DNA from: Clostridium sp. CAG:524
GTDB lineage: Bacteria; Bacillota_I; Bacilli_A; RF39; UBA660
Direction of reading: 5' to 3'
Assembly (NCBI GenBank): GCA_000434555.1
Contig: FR880111.1
Location: 1-64,000, forward strand
Length of the DNA: 64,000 nucleotides
The translations under genes and the position numbers were made by a program. Every line of letters starts with the position of its first letter. The stretch's first letter is position 1. Below are positions 1 to 8,343 of the stretch, piece by piece. The notes beneath the pieces were generated by a model. The model was not told the origin of the DNA. It did no database searches and worked only from the letters and a program-made list of their open reading frames with translations.

Positions 1-241
1 GTCCTTGAGGTCCTGTTGCACCAGTAGGTCCAGTAGGCCCAGTTATACCTTGAAGTCCTTGAGGCCCAGTTGCGCCAGTAGGTCCAGTAGGTCCAGTTAT
101 ACCTTGAAGTCCTTGAGGTCCTGTTGCACCAGTAGGTCCAGTAGGCCCAGTTGCTCCACCGCTTGGTCCGGTAGGCCCTGTTGGCCCAGTAGGTCCGTAG
201 CAAGTATATGTTGGTGGCATTAAATTACAATTATTTCTCAT
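1..241 (-). CDS. Collagen-like repeat protein, 5' end only
   Basis: The minus strand from ATG at 241 reads without a stop to the window edge (80 codons seen). After a short head ([16 protein letters not shown]) it is an unbroken Gly-X-Y series rich in GPT, GAT and GPQ. An 18-residue unit ([18 protein letters not shown]) recurs with 54-nt DNA periodicity. A good ribosome binding site (AGGAGG on the minus strand, plus-strand 252-257) sits about 10 nt upstream of the ATG and fixes the start. Bacterial collagen-like proteins form triple helices and are usually surface or spore-coat filaments. No signal peptide is visible, as in the BclA/exosporium type. The C-terminal domain, which would reveal the role, lies outside the window. 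Confidence 0.85.
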   Translation of the reverse strand, partial: MRNNCNLMPPTYTCYGPTGPTGPTGPSGGATGPTGPTGATGPQGLQGITGPTGPTGATGPQGLQGITGPTGPTGATGPQG

Positions 242-315
242 TCTTTATTTTTCCTCCTATATTATTATATTAATTAGTGTATGATAAGATAATTGATTTA
301 GTCCATTTAGTATAT

Positions 316-337
316 TATAATGTAATTAAATAGAGGT
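316..337 (+). promoter_or_regulatory. -10 element and RBS of the S8 protease gene
   Basis: A perfect TATAAT lies at 316-321, followed by an AGAGGT ribosome binding site at about 332-337, 6 nt before the ATG at 344. No clear -35 hexamer is seen. Confidence 0.5.
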
Positions 338-343
338 AAAGTT

Positions 344-1432
344 ATGTACAATATTGATAAATATAAAAAATTAGCCATGGGAAACTTAACAGATGATATG
401 ATTCCAGATATCATTAATGAAGAATGGCTTAAGTATGCTTTAAAAAACGAAATATTTAGAAGATGGGGATTTTCTTTCAGTAATTTAAGTAACAAAAGAT
501 TTGCTGGAGACTTTAGTGATGAAGTAGTAAGACAAGTTAATTATTCTACACTTACTAGATTTCCGGAAAAGAATCCATTTAAATTTAATACTAATTATTA
601 TAAAACGACACCTGATATAGATTCAGTGCATAAAAATGGAATAACTGGAGAAGGAATAAATATTGCAGTCATTGATAATGGATTTATTAATACTCCTACT
701 GAAATTGATGGTAAAATTAAAAATTATTATGAAAGTTATGGTTCTCGTGGAGATCATTATCATGGAGAAATAGTTTTATCATATTTAGTTGGTAAAAATA
801 TAGGAGTTGCTCCTGATGCTAATGTTAGTTTTTACGACATTAATCCTGATTATTTTGAAAGTCATCCAGAATTAGTAGGTGATAATCCAAGAACACTTTA
901 TGGAAAACTCATTTATGATAGATTAGTAGAAATATATAATAAAAATTTAAGTGGTGAAAATACACAAATCGTAAATATCTCAAGTGGATATGCTAAAGCG
1001 TCTAATCTTGAAAAAGAATTTGCTTTTATCAAAGAGAAGCTTAAAGAGACAGGATGCTATGTCATAGATAGCGATGAATTTTCTAAATATTTTACAACTG
1101 TAAATACTGATTTAAATAATGAAACATATTACCTAAGTGATTGGCAACAAGATAATCATGCTTTACATGAATCAAAAGTAATGGTTCCAAGTAGTGAGAT
1201 GGTTCCACTCTGGGGAAGTGATAAAGATTACATGTATCATGGTAACACTTCTTTTAGTTGGTCTATTCCTAAAGTATCAGGAATGTTTGCTTTAGCACTT
1301 GAAGTAAATCCTAAATTAACTTTTGAAGATTTCGCACAAATAGCTCGTGAAACTTCTGTTAATAATGTTATTAATGCTTCTGGTATTATTGAAAAAGTTA
1401 AATTTGATTTAGAAAATAACATTAAATTATAA
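344..1432 (+). CDS. Subtilisin-like serine protease (S8), cytosolic
   Basis: 362-residue peptidase S8 family protein. The catalytic triad is readable: Asp111 in IAVIDNGF, His140 in DHYHGEIV and Ser303 in GNTSFSW. NISSG near residue 212 probably belongs to the substrate-binding or oxyanion region. There is no signal peptide or membrane segment, so the protein should act inside the cell, like intracellular subtilisins. The first 90 residues are not a recognisable inhibitor_I9 propeptide. The gene stands alone with its own TATAAT box and a strong terminator just downstream. The substrate is unknown. Confidence 0.85.
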   Translation: MYNIDKYKKLAMGNLTDDMIPDIINEEWLKYALKNEIFRRWGFSFSNLSNKRFAGDFSDEVVRQVNYSTLTRFPEKNPFKFNTNYYKTTPDIDSVHKNGITGEGINIAVIDNGFINTPTEIDGKIKNYYESYGSRGDHYHGEIVLSYLVGKNIGVAPDANVSFYDINPDYFESHPELVGDNPRTLYGKLIYDRLVEIYNKNLSGENTQIVNISSGYAKASNLEKEFAFIKEKLKETGCYVIDSDEFSKYFTTVNTDLNNETYYLSDWQQDNHALHESKVMVPSSEMVPLWGSDKDYMYHGNTSFSWSIPKVSGMFALALEVNPKLTFEDFAQIARETSVNNVINASGIIEKVKFDLENNIKL

Positions 1433-1446
1433 TCTAATTTTGCAAT

Positions 1447-1474
1447 AAAAAAACTCTAATTATAGAGTTTTTAA
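1447..1474 (+). terminator. Intrinsic terminator of the S8 protease gene
   Basis: AAACTCTA at 1451-1458 pairs with TAGAGTTT at 1463-1470 around a 4-nt loop. Flanking A and T tracts extend the stem and supply the U-run. Confidence 0.8.
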
Positions 1475-1478
1475 ATGG

Positions 1479-1631
1479 TTAGATATTTAATAATATTCCA
1501 ATTAATTCTTCAATATTATGCATATAAATCATTATATTATCTAAATCATCATAATCTTTTACATCATCTTTAGTTAATAATTTATATTGAATATTTTTTT
1601 CATTTGCATATTTAATTAGAAATTCAAACAT
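1479..1631 (-). pseudogene. Short minus-strand reading frame, probable gene remnant
   Basis: A minus-strand frame ending with TAA at 1481-1479 codes for MFEFLIKYANEKNIQY... to ...HNIEELIGILLNI (50 codons from the ATG at 1631). The frame stays open further upstream to about 1709, without a start codon or a ribosome binding site. This fits the C-terminal piece of a decayed gene next to the broken Fic gene. It could also be a tiny unknown protein. No family was recognised. Confidence 0.35.
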
Positions 1632-1773
1632 TACTTTTTGTTTTTCTAATATTTCATTACATTTTTGTTCTTTATTAAAAAATAAAAAATAAATTATTAA
1701 AACATAAGTTATTCATAAACAATAGAAATATCTTATATTATGGTACAATATTTATAGTTAAAAAGGTGATATA

Positions 1774-2075
1774 ATGCTTAAAAATAAACTTGGTATTACT
1801 AATGAAGTTGAAGCGTCTAAAGAAGAATGAATTACGAAATTAAAAGCATTAGAATTATTTATTCCAACAAAATAAATGAAATGCCTCAAAATACTTATGT
1901 TGAAATGAATGTTGCTCATCCTTTTTGTGAAGGTAATGGGAGAAGTACTAGAATTTGGTTAGATATGATATTAAAAAAAGAATTAAATAAAATTATTGAT
2001 TGAAGTAAAATAAATAAAGAAGACTATTTACTTGCAATGGAAAGAAGTCCAGTTAGAGATACAAATAAAAACTAA
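1774..2075 (+). pseudogene. Fic family (AMPylase-type) pseudogene
   Basis: The start region MLKNKLGITN... matches the usual N-terminus of short Fic proteins and has an upstream ribosome binding site (AAAGGTGAT). The frame is stopped by TGA at 1828-1830 and again by TAA after FIPTK. In another frame the catalytic core follows: [10 protein letters not shown], matching the Fic motif HPFx(D/E)GNGR, then [10 protein letters not shown]. An in-frame TGA at 2001-2003 sits where relatives have Trp (IIDW-SKI), followed by the Fic tail DYLLAMERSPVRD. Most of the middle of the protein is deleted. Fic proteins transfer AMP or similar groups to target proteins and are often toxins. This copy is dead by deletion, frameshift and nonsense mutation. 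Confidence 0.85.
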
Positions 2076-2088
2076 TATAATTAAAAAC

Positions 2089-2118
2089 AAAATACAGAAT
2101 CATTTATCTGTATTTTTT
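2089..2118 (-). terminator. Bidirectional terminator at the end of the ABC importer operon
   Basis: AAAATACAGA (2089-2098) pairs with TCTGTATTTT (2107-2116) around an 8-nt loop. Read on the minus strand it overlaps the last codons and TGA stop of the permease gene and ends in a T-rich tract. It is also T-rich on the plus strand, so it can close the Fic remnant side as well. Confidence 0.75.
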
Positions 2119-2882
2119 GATATGACTTTATACATTATTATTGAAATTATTGTTAATAAGAATACACCTGTCATTACTAAGTCTAAATTAAATACTTGTG
2201 AACCATATAATATTAAATAACCAATTCCTGCTTTAGAAGTTAAGAATTCTCCCATAATTACGCCAATTAAACACATTGATATATTTATCTTAAATGTATT
2301 TAGTATTGTCTTTTTATTTTCTTGTAACACCACATTTAATAATATATCTTTTTTAGATGCACCAAATGTTTTTAATAATTTTATTTTTAATTTATCTGTA
2401 CTTACAAATCCATTATATATTGTTTGTATACTTACTATTAATGAGATAAGTATAGCCATTAATATAATACTTTTTATATTAGCACCTATCCATATTATTA
2501 TAATAGGGCCAAGTGCTACTTTTGGAAGACTATTTAATATTGTAAGATATGGATCTAATACTTTAGCAATAAAACTATGATTATAAAGTATAATTGATAT
2601 TAATAATGATAGTATACTTGTTATTACAAATGATATTAATGTTTCTTTTACAGTAACAAATATGTGAGTAAATAAATTATTTTGAATATATAAATTCTTA
2701 ATAGTAATAAGTATTTTTTTAGGTGAGCTAGTTATAAATGTATTAATTATGTTTTTATTTGATAATATTTGCCATATAAGTATAAATAGTATGAATATTG
2801 ATATTTGAGTCATAAGAATAATTATTTTATTTCTTTTAATCTTTTTTAAAAAGTCTTTTTGTTCTTTACTCATTATTATCAA
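2100..2882 (-). CDS. ABC importer permease, NitT/TauT (SsuC) type
   Basis: 260-residue inner-membrane permease of the binding-protein-dependent transport family. It has about six hydrophobic segments: a first helix near residues 20-40 and others between 70 and 250. The region around GASKKDILLNVVLQENKKT (about residue 180) corresponds to the EAA coupling loop that touches the ATPase. The gene overlaps the upstream ATPase gene by 17 nt, indicating coupled translation. It is the last gene of a substrate-binding protein, ATPase, permease operon. The substrate class (sulfonate, nitrate, thiamine precursor, riboflavin and similar) cannot be decided from sequence. Confidence 0.85.
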   Translation of the reverse strand: MIIMSKEQKDFLKKIKRNKIIILMTQISIFILFILIWQILSNKNIINTFITSSPKKILITIKNLYIQNNLFTHIFVTVKETLISFVITSILSLLISIILYNHSFIAKVLDPYLTILNSLPKVALGPIIIIWIGANIKSIILMAILISLIVSIQTIYNGFVSTDKLKIKLLKTFGASKKDILLNVVLQENKKTILNTFKINISMCLIGVIMGEFLTSKAGIGYLILYGSQVFNLDLVMTGVFLLTIISIIMYKVISKNTDK

Positions 2883-3621
2883 TTTCCTTCCATATTAGGT
2901 CATAATATTCTCTAAATAATGGGTCTTTTCTATTTTCAATTGGACCTTTTTTATCTTGTAAAGTAATTGTATGTATATTTTTAATAACAGCAGGTCTATT
3001 TGAAAGAACTATTATTTTATCACACATAGAAATTGCTTCACTAATATCATGTGTTACGATTAATACTGTTTTTTGTTCTTCTTTTATTATATTGTAAACA
3101 TCATTACTAACTTTTAATCTTGTTTGATAATCTAATGCACCAAATGGCTCATCTAAAAGTAATATATCAGGATTACAAGCAAGAGTTCTAATAAGAGCTA
3201 GTCTTTGTTTCATACCACCAGATAGTTCATTTGGATATTTATCTTTAAAACTATAAAGTCCATATTTTATAAGTAAATTTATTGTAAAATCTTTTGTATT
3301 ATCATTTAACTTTTTAGATATTTTAAGACCTAATATTGCATTATCATATATTGTTAACCATGGAAATAAGCATGCATCTTGAAGCATATATCCAATAGTA
3401 ATATTATCTTTTATAGATATATTTCCAGAGTATTCAGTTTCAAGTGATGAAATAATATTTAATATTGAACTTTTACCACATCCGGATGGACCAATTATAC
3501 CTATAAATTCATTTTTATATAAGTCAAAGGATATATTATCAAGTGCTTTAGTTTCACCATGTATTGAGTGATAAGTTTTACTTATATTATTAAGTGATAG
3601 TAATTTATTTGTTGAATTCAT
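2866..3621 (-). CDS. ABC importer ATPase, NitT/TauT (SsuB) type
   Basis: 251-residue cytoplasmic ATPase. Visible are Walker A GPSGCGKSS (about residues 43-51), the Q-loop in MLQDACLFPW, the signature LSGGMKQR, Walker B ILLLDEPFGALD and the H-loop VTHDISEA. DEPFGALD is typical of the SsuB/TauB/NrtD subfamily. It overlaps the binding-protein gene upstream and the permease gene downstream by 17 nt each, so the three are translationally coupled. Confidence 0.93.
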   Translation of the reverse strand: MNSTNKLLSLNNISKTYHSIHGETKALDNISFDLYKNEFIGIIGPSGCGKSSILNIISSLETEYSGNISIKDNITIGYMLQDACLFPWLTIYDNAILGLKISKKLNDNTKDFTINLLIKYGLYSFKDKYPNELSGGMKQRLALIRTLACNPDILLLDEPFGALDYQTRLKVSNDVYNIIKEEQKTVLIVTHDISEAISMCDKIIVLSNRPAVIKNIHTITLQDKKGPIENRKDPLFREYYDLIWKEIDNNE

Positions 3622-4588
3622 TTGTTATTAATATATTAGAATCTAGTTTATTATTTATAAATTTACCATAGTAAAGTATATCTATTAATTTGTCATAATC
3701 TTTACTATTAACATATGTATTATCATACCATGAGTCTGCATTTTTATATCTATCTATTAGTATTGCTAAATCTTTTAAACTTGTATCAGGAAATTGATTT
3801 ATTATTACTTTTGCGATAGTTTCACTGTCATTTTCTCTAGTGAATTTTATACCTTTATTAAGAGCATTATTAAATCTTTGTATCAATCCTTTATTGTTAT
3901 TTATAAATTCTTCACGAGCATAAAATGCTGTATATGGAACTATTCCTGATAAGTTACCAAGTGATGTAAGAGGGCAACCATATCCTTGCTTTTCTATATT
4001 TAAAGCATTTGGTTCAAATAGATTTACAAAGTCTCCTTGACCACTTATATAAGAACCTGTAAGAGCACTAAACTCTATACTTGTATCAATATTAATATCA
4101 CTTTCATTAATACCATTTTCATGAAGAGCATATTTAAACATTAATAATGGCATACCACCATTTCTACCAGCAAGTATCTTTTTACCTTTTAAATCATTAA
4201 GTGTAAAATTGTCTTTTAGTTTACAGTCTCCAACTATAAATTGTCCATCTCTTTTAGTTAAAGATGCGAATGTAAGTAGTTTTTCTTTAGAATTATTATA
4301 AATGTAAACAGTTGCCTCAGGTCCAGAAAATCCAATATTAACATCTTTACTTAATACAGCTGTTCCAACTTTATCAGCACCAGGAGTAAGTACTACTTCA
4401 ATATCAATATTCTCATCTTTAAAGTATCCATTTTCTATAGATACATACCATGGAGTATAAAATACAGAATGTGTTACTTCTGCAACAACTAACTTTTTAT
4501 TTTTAGATTCTTTTTCTCTTATACCAATTATTATAGTTAAAACTATTATTGCGATTAATGAAAAGATAGTTAAAAATATTTTTTTCAT
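3605..4588 (-). CDS. ABC substrate-binding protein (NMT1/THI5-SsuA-like)
   Basis: 327-residue periplasmic-binding-fold protein, first gene of the importer operon. Residues 5-24 form a hydrophobic N-terminal segment, but no Cys lipobox follows. It is therefore either membrane-anchored through an uncleaved helix or released, unlike the lipoproteins usual in Gram-positives. The mature part begins with EVTHSVFYTPWYVSIENGYF, the classic NMT1-like opening strand, and continues with GADKVGTAVLSKDVNIGFSG and LKGKKILAGRNGG. Relatives bind sulfonates, pyrimidine precursors of thiamine, riboflavin or related small molecules. No TPP or FMN riboswitch is recognisable in the 118-nt divergent intergenic region. 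The likely RBS is GTGAGGA on the minus strand. Confidence 0.85.
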   Translation of the reverse strand: MKKIFLTIFSLIAIIVLTIIIGIREKESKNKKLVVAEVTHSVFYTPWYVSIENGYFKDENIDIEVVLTPGADKVGTAVLSKDVNIGFSGPEATVYIYNNSKEKLLTFASLTKRDGQFIVGDCKLKDNFTLNDLKGKKILAGRNGGMPLLMFKYALHENGINESDINIDTSIEFSALTGSYISGQGDFVNLFEPNALNIEKQGYGCPLTSLGNLSGIVPYTAFYAREEFINNNKGLIQRFNNALNKGIKFTRENDSETIAKVIINQFPDTSLKDLAILIDRYKNADSWYDNTYVNSKDYDKLIDILYYGKFINNKLDSNILITNEFNK

Positions 4589-4680
4589 ATATCCTCACTT
4601 TCATATTTAATATATTCAAATATAATAAATTTGTTATTTATATATTGAATTTTTTTATTTATCATTATATAATTAGTTTG

Positions 4681-4701
4681 TATAATGTGAAGGTAAGGAG
4701 G
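4681..4701 (+). promoter_or_regulatory. -10 box and strong RBS of the first fibre operon
   Basis: TATAAT at 4681-4686 is followed by AAGGAGG at 4695-4701, 5 nt before the ATG at 4707. This is the only good promoter-like element before the four-gene operon ending at 8213. Confidence 0.55.
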
Positions 4702-4706
4702 ATGTA

Positions 4707-5822
4707 ATGAGGTGCTTAGCAAATGTTTTTTTAAAACAAAAAGCTAAATGCATTCTTAGAAATGTTGATATACTTGTTTCTAAAGAACTAAAACCTTATC
4801 CTAAAGATATAGAATGTTTTGAAATTTGTGTCGATAAGTTTTATGAATATTTTATATTTGGGAGAAGAGATATTACTAATACTTTAAATGAGTATGAAGA
4901 TATTTTTAATAAGTATGATGTTGATAATATTGTAATAAAAAGAATGCTTTTACTTATATTTGAAAATGTTGTTGATTATTTAGATATTATCAATAATCCA
5001 GTGGAATTTGAATGGTATTATTTAGTTGCTAAAATGATGCTTTTATGTATTATGTTAGAAGAACTAACTAATTCGCTTACAGTTCCTAAGGTAGACTATT
5101 ATACTGCGATTAAATTATTAGAAAAAAAGAATAGTTATTTATTTGATGATGAATCTAAAAAACTATTTAATGATAATTATTTAAAGATAATTAAGAATAT
5201 CACTAAAAGTGTTAGTTCTAGTAAGAAATGTTTAAACATGCTATCAAAAAGTCCATTAAAAGTATATTACGATTACATGGGTAATATAGATGGGTATAAT
5301 TTATTTATTTCTAAAGTTAATTTTGATAAAAAATACTTTGAAGGAATAGATGAATCTCATGCTTTTGATGCTTTTGTTAAATATGGATTTGCTCTTGATT
5401 TTAAGTATATTGAAGCAGAACATATATCTTTTGAAGTTATTAAAAATGTTTTTGATAATAAACCTAATACATTATATTTCGTAAAGCTTCCAAATGATTT
5501 CTTTAAGCTTAAAACTAATATTACTAAAATGTATAATATTGTAGAACCTAAAACAATACGTAATTTTGTATTCTTAGTTCCATATAAGGAATTTATGAAT
5601 AGAGATGTTAAAGTAAAAGAACTAAAAAATTATGGATTTAAATTAGGTGTATATGATTTTAATACAGTTGAAAGTAAAAGTCTTAAATTAAAGAACGTAA
5701 TTGATTATGTTTATTTTAAGCATAATAAGGTATCTAATTATAATAGTATTGTTGAATTTTCACACAATATAGGAGCAACAATAATAGAAAATGATGGTAA
5801 TACTTATAAAGTGTACAAATAG
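4707..5822 (+). CDS. Unknown protein with a degenerate EAL-like C-terminal half
   Basis: 371-residue soluble protein with no signal peptide or clear membrane helix. The first 190 residues are mostly helical and unrecognised. The second half follows the order of strands of an EAL phosphodiesterase: a segment FVFLVPYKEFMNRD, then LKNYGFKLGVYDFNTVESKSL where EAL proteins have lGv.lalDDFGtG..SL, then VIDYVYFKHN for the D-x-(I/V)-K-I-D strand, then IVEFSHNIGATIIEN for the last helix and strand. The EAL and DDFG metal ligands are missing, so it should not hydrolyse cyclic di-GMP and could be a sensor or scaffold. This assignment is inference by eye. It begins the operon with the TasA-like subunit and SipW, 7 nt before the next gene, so a regulatory role in fibre production is plausible. 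Confidence 0.4.
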   Translation: MRCLANVFLKQKAKCILRNVDILVSKELKPYPKDIECFEICVDKFYEYFIFGRRDITNTLNEYEDIFNKYDVDNIVIKRMLLLIFENVVDYLDIINNPVEFEWYYLVAKMMLLCIMLEELTNSLTVPKVDYYTAIKLLEKKNSYLFDDESKKLFNDNYLKIIKNITKSVSSSKKCLNMLSKSPLKVYYDYMGNIDGYNLFISKVNFDKKYFEGIDESHAFDAFVKYGFALDFKYIEAEHISFEVIKNVFDNKPNTLYFVKLPNDFFKLKTNITKMYNIVEPKTIRNFVFLVPYKEFMNRDVKVKELKNYGFKLGVYDFNTVESKSLKLKNVIDYVYFKHNKVSNYNSIVEFSHNIGATIIENDGNTYKVYK

Positions 5823-5829
5823 GTGAATC

Positions 5830-6522
5830 ATGAATAATAATGTAATAAAAGTTAAAGCAGAAAAAATATATAGAGGAAAACTTTTATCAAGAGTTATTAA
5901 GATGGGATTACTTATTTTATTACTATTTTTTTCATTATTATATTTAGTACTATATGTTGTCAATAGTAATGGATATTTTACTATTAAATTAGACAAGAAT
6001 TTGAAAGCTGAAAGACATATACTTTTATCTTCTGACTCAGAATTTTCTACTGAAACTGTGGAAATTAAAGTAAAAGGATTAGAGTATATGGATAATATTA
6101 CTGAATCATGGATACCAATGGATGAAGTAATAAAAAAAGAGGGCGATAATAGTGGTGATAACTATATTGCTTATACATACTTTATAAAAAATGATGGAGA
6201 ACAAAAAGCCGATTATAAAAGTAAGATTGTTGTCGAATCAGTTATAAAGAATGTAGATGATGCTGTTAGGGTTGCGGTATTTACTAATGGCGAAAAAAAA
6301 GTTTATGCTAAAAAGGCAAAAAATGGTAAAGAGGAGCCAAATACAATTGCGTTTTTATCAAATCATTTAATTATGGAACAAGAAAGAAATGGGTTAGAAC
6401 CTGGACAAATGGACAGGTATACAATTCTTGTTTGGTTAGAAGGAAAAGACCCGGAATGCATCGATGACATTATTGGCGGAGAAATGAAAATGTCAATGGT
6501 AATCACTGAAAAAAGTGAATAA
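5830..6522 (+). CDS. Single-pass membrane protein with the fibre-family C-terminal motif
   Basis: 230 residues: a basic cytosolic head, one membrane helix at about residues 26-45 and an extracellular domain of about 185 residues. The domain ends with ILVWLEGKDPECIDD, the same W-x-E-G-x-D-x-x-C block seen in the TasA-like proteins at 6543, 11057 and 12225. It lacks the YAWF cleavage motif of those proteins, so it probably stays in the membrane as a base or anchor for the fibre. It sits 7 nt after the EAL-like gene and 20 nt before the main subunit gene. The family has no name that I recognise. Confidence 0.6.
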   Translation: MNNNVIKVKAEKIYRGKLLSRVIKMGLLILLLFFSLLYLVLYVVNSNGYFTIKLDKNLKAERHILLSSDSEFSTETVEIKVKGLEYMDNITESWIPMDEVIKKEGDNSGDNYIAYTYFIKNDGEQKADYKSKIVVESVIKNVDDAVRVAVFTNGEKKVYAKKAKNGKEEPNTIAFLSNHLIMEQERNGLEPGQMDRYTILVWLEGKDPECIDDIIGGEMKMSMVITEKSE

Positions 6523-6542
6523 TTTAGAGAAAGGAAATGTAT

Positions 6543-7640
6543 ATGGAAAATCAAAATGATAATTCTACAAATAATACTTTTCAACAAGCAGAAGTAGTTA
6601 CTCCTGTTGAAAATAAAGTTGTAGAAGAAACTAAAAAAGAAAAAAAAGAAGAATCTAATGATGGTAGAAAAAAGATTCTTACAGCTTTCTTAATGTTAAT
6701 AGTAACAGCTATTTCATTAACAACAGCATCATATGCATGGTTCACAGAAAATACAACTGTAACTGTTGATAGTATTGATGTTAATGTTAGTGCAGCAAAT
6801 GGTATCCAAGTTTCTGTTGATGCTGTTAACTGGAAAGCTAATATTACTACTGCAGAAATAACTGGTTCTGCATATCAAGGTAATACTAATCAATTACCTA
6901 GTCAAATTGTACCAGTTTCAACAATCGGAGAAGTTGATACAACTACAGGATTTATGAAAATGTTTAAAGGAAGTATTGAAGCTGATGCTGGTACTGCTCA
7001 TGGTTATAAAATAGTTGCTTCACGTTCAACTGAACAAGCAGGCACACTTGGAGACTTTATAGCATTTGACTTATTCTTACTTGCTACACAACCAACAACT
7101 GTATATTTAACAACAACTTCAGATGTTATTGCTAGTGGAGCTGACACTGGACTAAAAAATGCAGCTAGAGTTGCATTCCTATATGAAGGTAGTGCAGCTA
7201 CTGGTGCTAGTGCTGATGCTATCGCACTTAAAGGTGCTACATCTCATGGAAATGGAAATACAAATATATTCTGGGAACCAAATAACAATATACATAAACC
7301 AGGAGGAGTTGCTCAAGCGCAAAACTACGGACAAACTAGTTTTACAACTAATACAGTAGTTCCAAATTATTTAGGTATTAAGGCTGATATTACTGCAGAA
7401 ACAGCACTTGATTATCAATCTAATAGTGCTACATATTTTGATACTGTTACACCTGATATAACAACTCCAGAAGATAATAATGCTAATGGAGAATATAAAA
7501 CACTATTTAATTTAGCAGCTGGTATTAATAAAGTAAGAATATATGGATGGGTAGAAGGACAAGATTACGACTGTGAAAACAACGCATCTGGTACTAATAT
7601 CAAATTTAATATTCAAATATCTAAGAATGCTAATCCATAA
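6543..7640 (+). CDS. TasA/camelysin-like secreted fibre subunit
   Basis: About 365 residues. The start at 6543 (MENQNDN) is preferred to the ATG at 6537 because the AAAGG ribosome binding site (6530-6534) is 8 nt upstream of it. A charged cytosolic head of about 45 residues is followed by a hydrophobic helix ending in TTASYAWFTENTTV, a SipW-dependent type signal with likely cleavage next to YA/WF. The mature part is a Thr/Ala/Asn-rich beta protein closing with YGWVEGQDYDCENNASGT. TasA-like proteins polymerise into biofilm or surface fibres. The SipW-type peptidase gene follows 18 nt later. This may be the major subunit of the system: its composition is regular and it lies next to its own peptidase. 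Confidence 0.75.
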   Translation: MENQNDNSTNNTFQQAEVVTPVENKVVEETKKEKKEESNDGRKKILTAFLMLIVTAISLTTASYAWFTENTTVTVDSIDVNVSAANGIQVSVDAVNWKANITTAEITGSAYQGNTNQLPSQIVPVSTIGEVDTTTGFMKMFKGSIEADAGTAHGYKIVASRSTEQAGTLGDFIAFDLFLLATQPTTVYLTTTSDVIASGADTGLKNAARVAFLYEGSAATGASADAIALKGATSHGNGNTNIFWEPNNNIHKPGGVAQAQNYGQTSFTTNTVVPNYLGIKADITAETALDYQSNSATYFDTVTPDITTPEDNNANGEYKTLFNLAAGINKVRIYGWVEGQDYDCENNASGTNIKFNIQISKNANP

Positions 7641-7658
7641 TAGAGAAAGAGGTGTAGA

Positions 7659-8213
7659 ATGAAAGGGAAAAAAATATTTAAGGTTATTTTAGATGTGTTA
7701 GTGTGGATAATTATTATCCTTGCTGCTAGTGTTACTTTGATTACACTAACTTCTCGTGAAAAAGGAGTTTCTCAAGTATTTGGATATGTGCCATTAAATA
7801 TTCAAACAGGATCAATGGAACCTACAATTATGACTGATGATTTAATCATCACAAAACAATATGATGGTAAGAGTGAACTTAAAGAGGGAGATGTTATCTC
7901 ATTTAGAGCAACAGAACAAGATACTTATATCATTAAAACACACCGTATTAAGTCTGTTTTAACTGTTAATGGTATGACTTCATATGTTACTCAAGGTGAT
8001 AATAATACCGGTGAAGATCCTCAACAAGTAGCTCCTGGTGATATTATTTCTGTATGGAATGGAACAAGAATTCCTAAATTAGGAGCTGTTCTTACATTCT
8101 TAAAGACTAAAGTTGGATTCTTTGTATGTATAATATTACCACTTGCAGCATTCTTTATATATCAATTATATAAATTTATAATGCTATTACTTGATTATAA
8201 AAAAGTTAAATGA
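7659..8213 (+). CDS. sipW: Signal peptidase I, SipW (S26B) type
   Basis: 184 residues with an N-terminal helix (about 10-31) and a C-terminal helix (about 152-178), as in SipW. The catalytic Ser52 lies in NIQTGSMEPTI. The position held by Lys in ordinary LepB carries His95 in IIKTHRI. The acidic motif TQGDNNTGEDP follows. The Ser-His dyad defines the ER/SipW subfamily that processes TasA-like precursors. The gene is last in the first fibre operon, directly after the subunit gene, with RBS AAAGAGGTG. Its probable substrates are the five YAWF-type precursors in this window. Confidence 0.92.
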   Translation: MKGKKIFKVILDVLVWIIIILAASVTLITLTSREKGVSQVFGYVPLNIQTGSMEPTIMTDDLIITKQYDGKSELKEGDVISFRATEQDTYIIKTHRIKSVLTVNGMTSYVTQGDNNTGEDPQQVAPGDIISVWNGTRIPKLGAVLTFLKTKVGFFVCIILPLAAFFIYQLYKFIMLLLDYKKVK

Positions 8214-8228
8214 TTTGTTATATAAATT

Positions 8229-8250
8229 GACTACGAAAGTAGTCTTTTTT
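8229..8250 (+). terminator. Strong intrinsic terminator separating the two fibre operons
   Basis: GACTAC (8229-8234), GAAA tetraloop, GTAGTC (8239-8244), then six T. This splits the locus into a short operon (4707-8213) and a long one (8344-21756). Confidence 0.92.
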
Positions 8251-8294
8251 ATTGTAGTAAAATATTGTATTTTTCTTGTAATTCTATATTCAAA

Positions 8295-8337
8295 TATGAT
8301 AAAATTAATATGAATATAGAATTAAGAATAGAGGTGA
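8295..8337 (+). promoter_or_regulatory. Promoter and RBS of the long fibre operon
   Basis: TATGAT at 8295-8300 is a good -10. GAGGTGA at 8331-8337 is the RBS for a TTG start at 8344, 6 nt downstream. No convincing -35 hexamer was found, so control by an activator is possible. The 130-nt gap has no other structure apart from the terminator. Confidence 0.5.
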
Positions 8338-8343
8338 AGAGAA

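Noticed and set aside
1..220. Plus-strand reading frame rich in Arg/Ser/Cys
   Set aside because: It is the antisense shadow of the collagen-like gene; the minus strand gives a perfect Gly-X-Y series with a start codon and RBS.
1774..2075. TGA read as tryptophan in this organism
   Set aside because: Intact conserved genes use TGG for Trp and end in TGA (for example the SipW gene at 8213 and the permease at 2100). The Fic frame is also broken by TAA and by frameshift.
4589..4706. TPP or FMN riboswitch before the ABC importer
   Set aside because: No conserved core of either class was found in the 118 nt, and the leader is too short and AT-rich.
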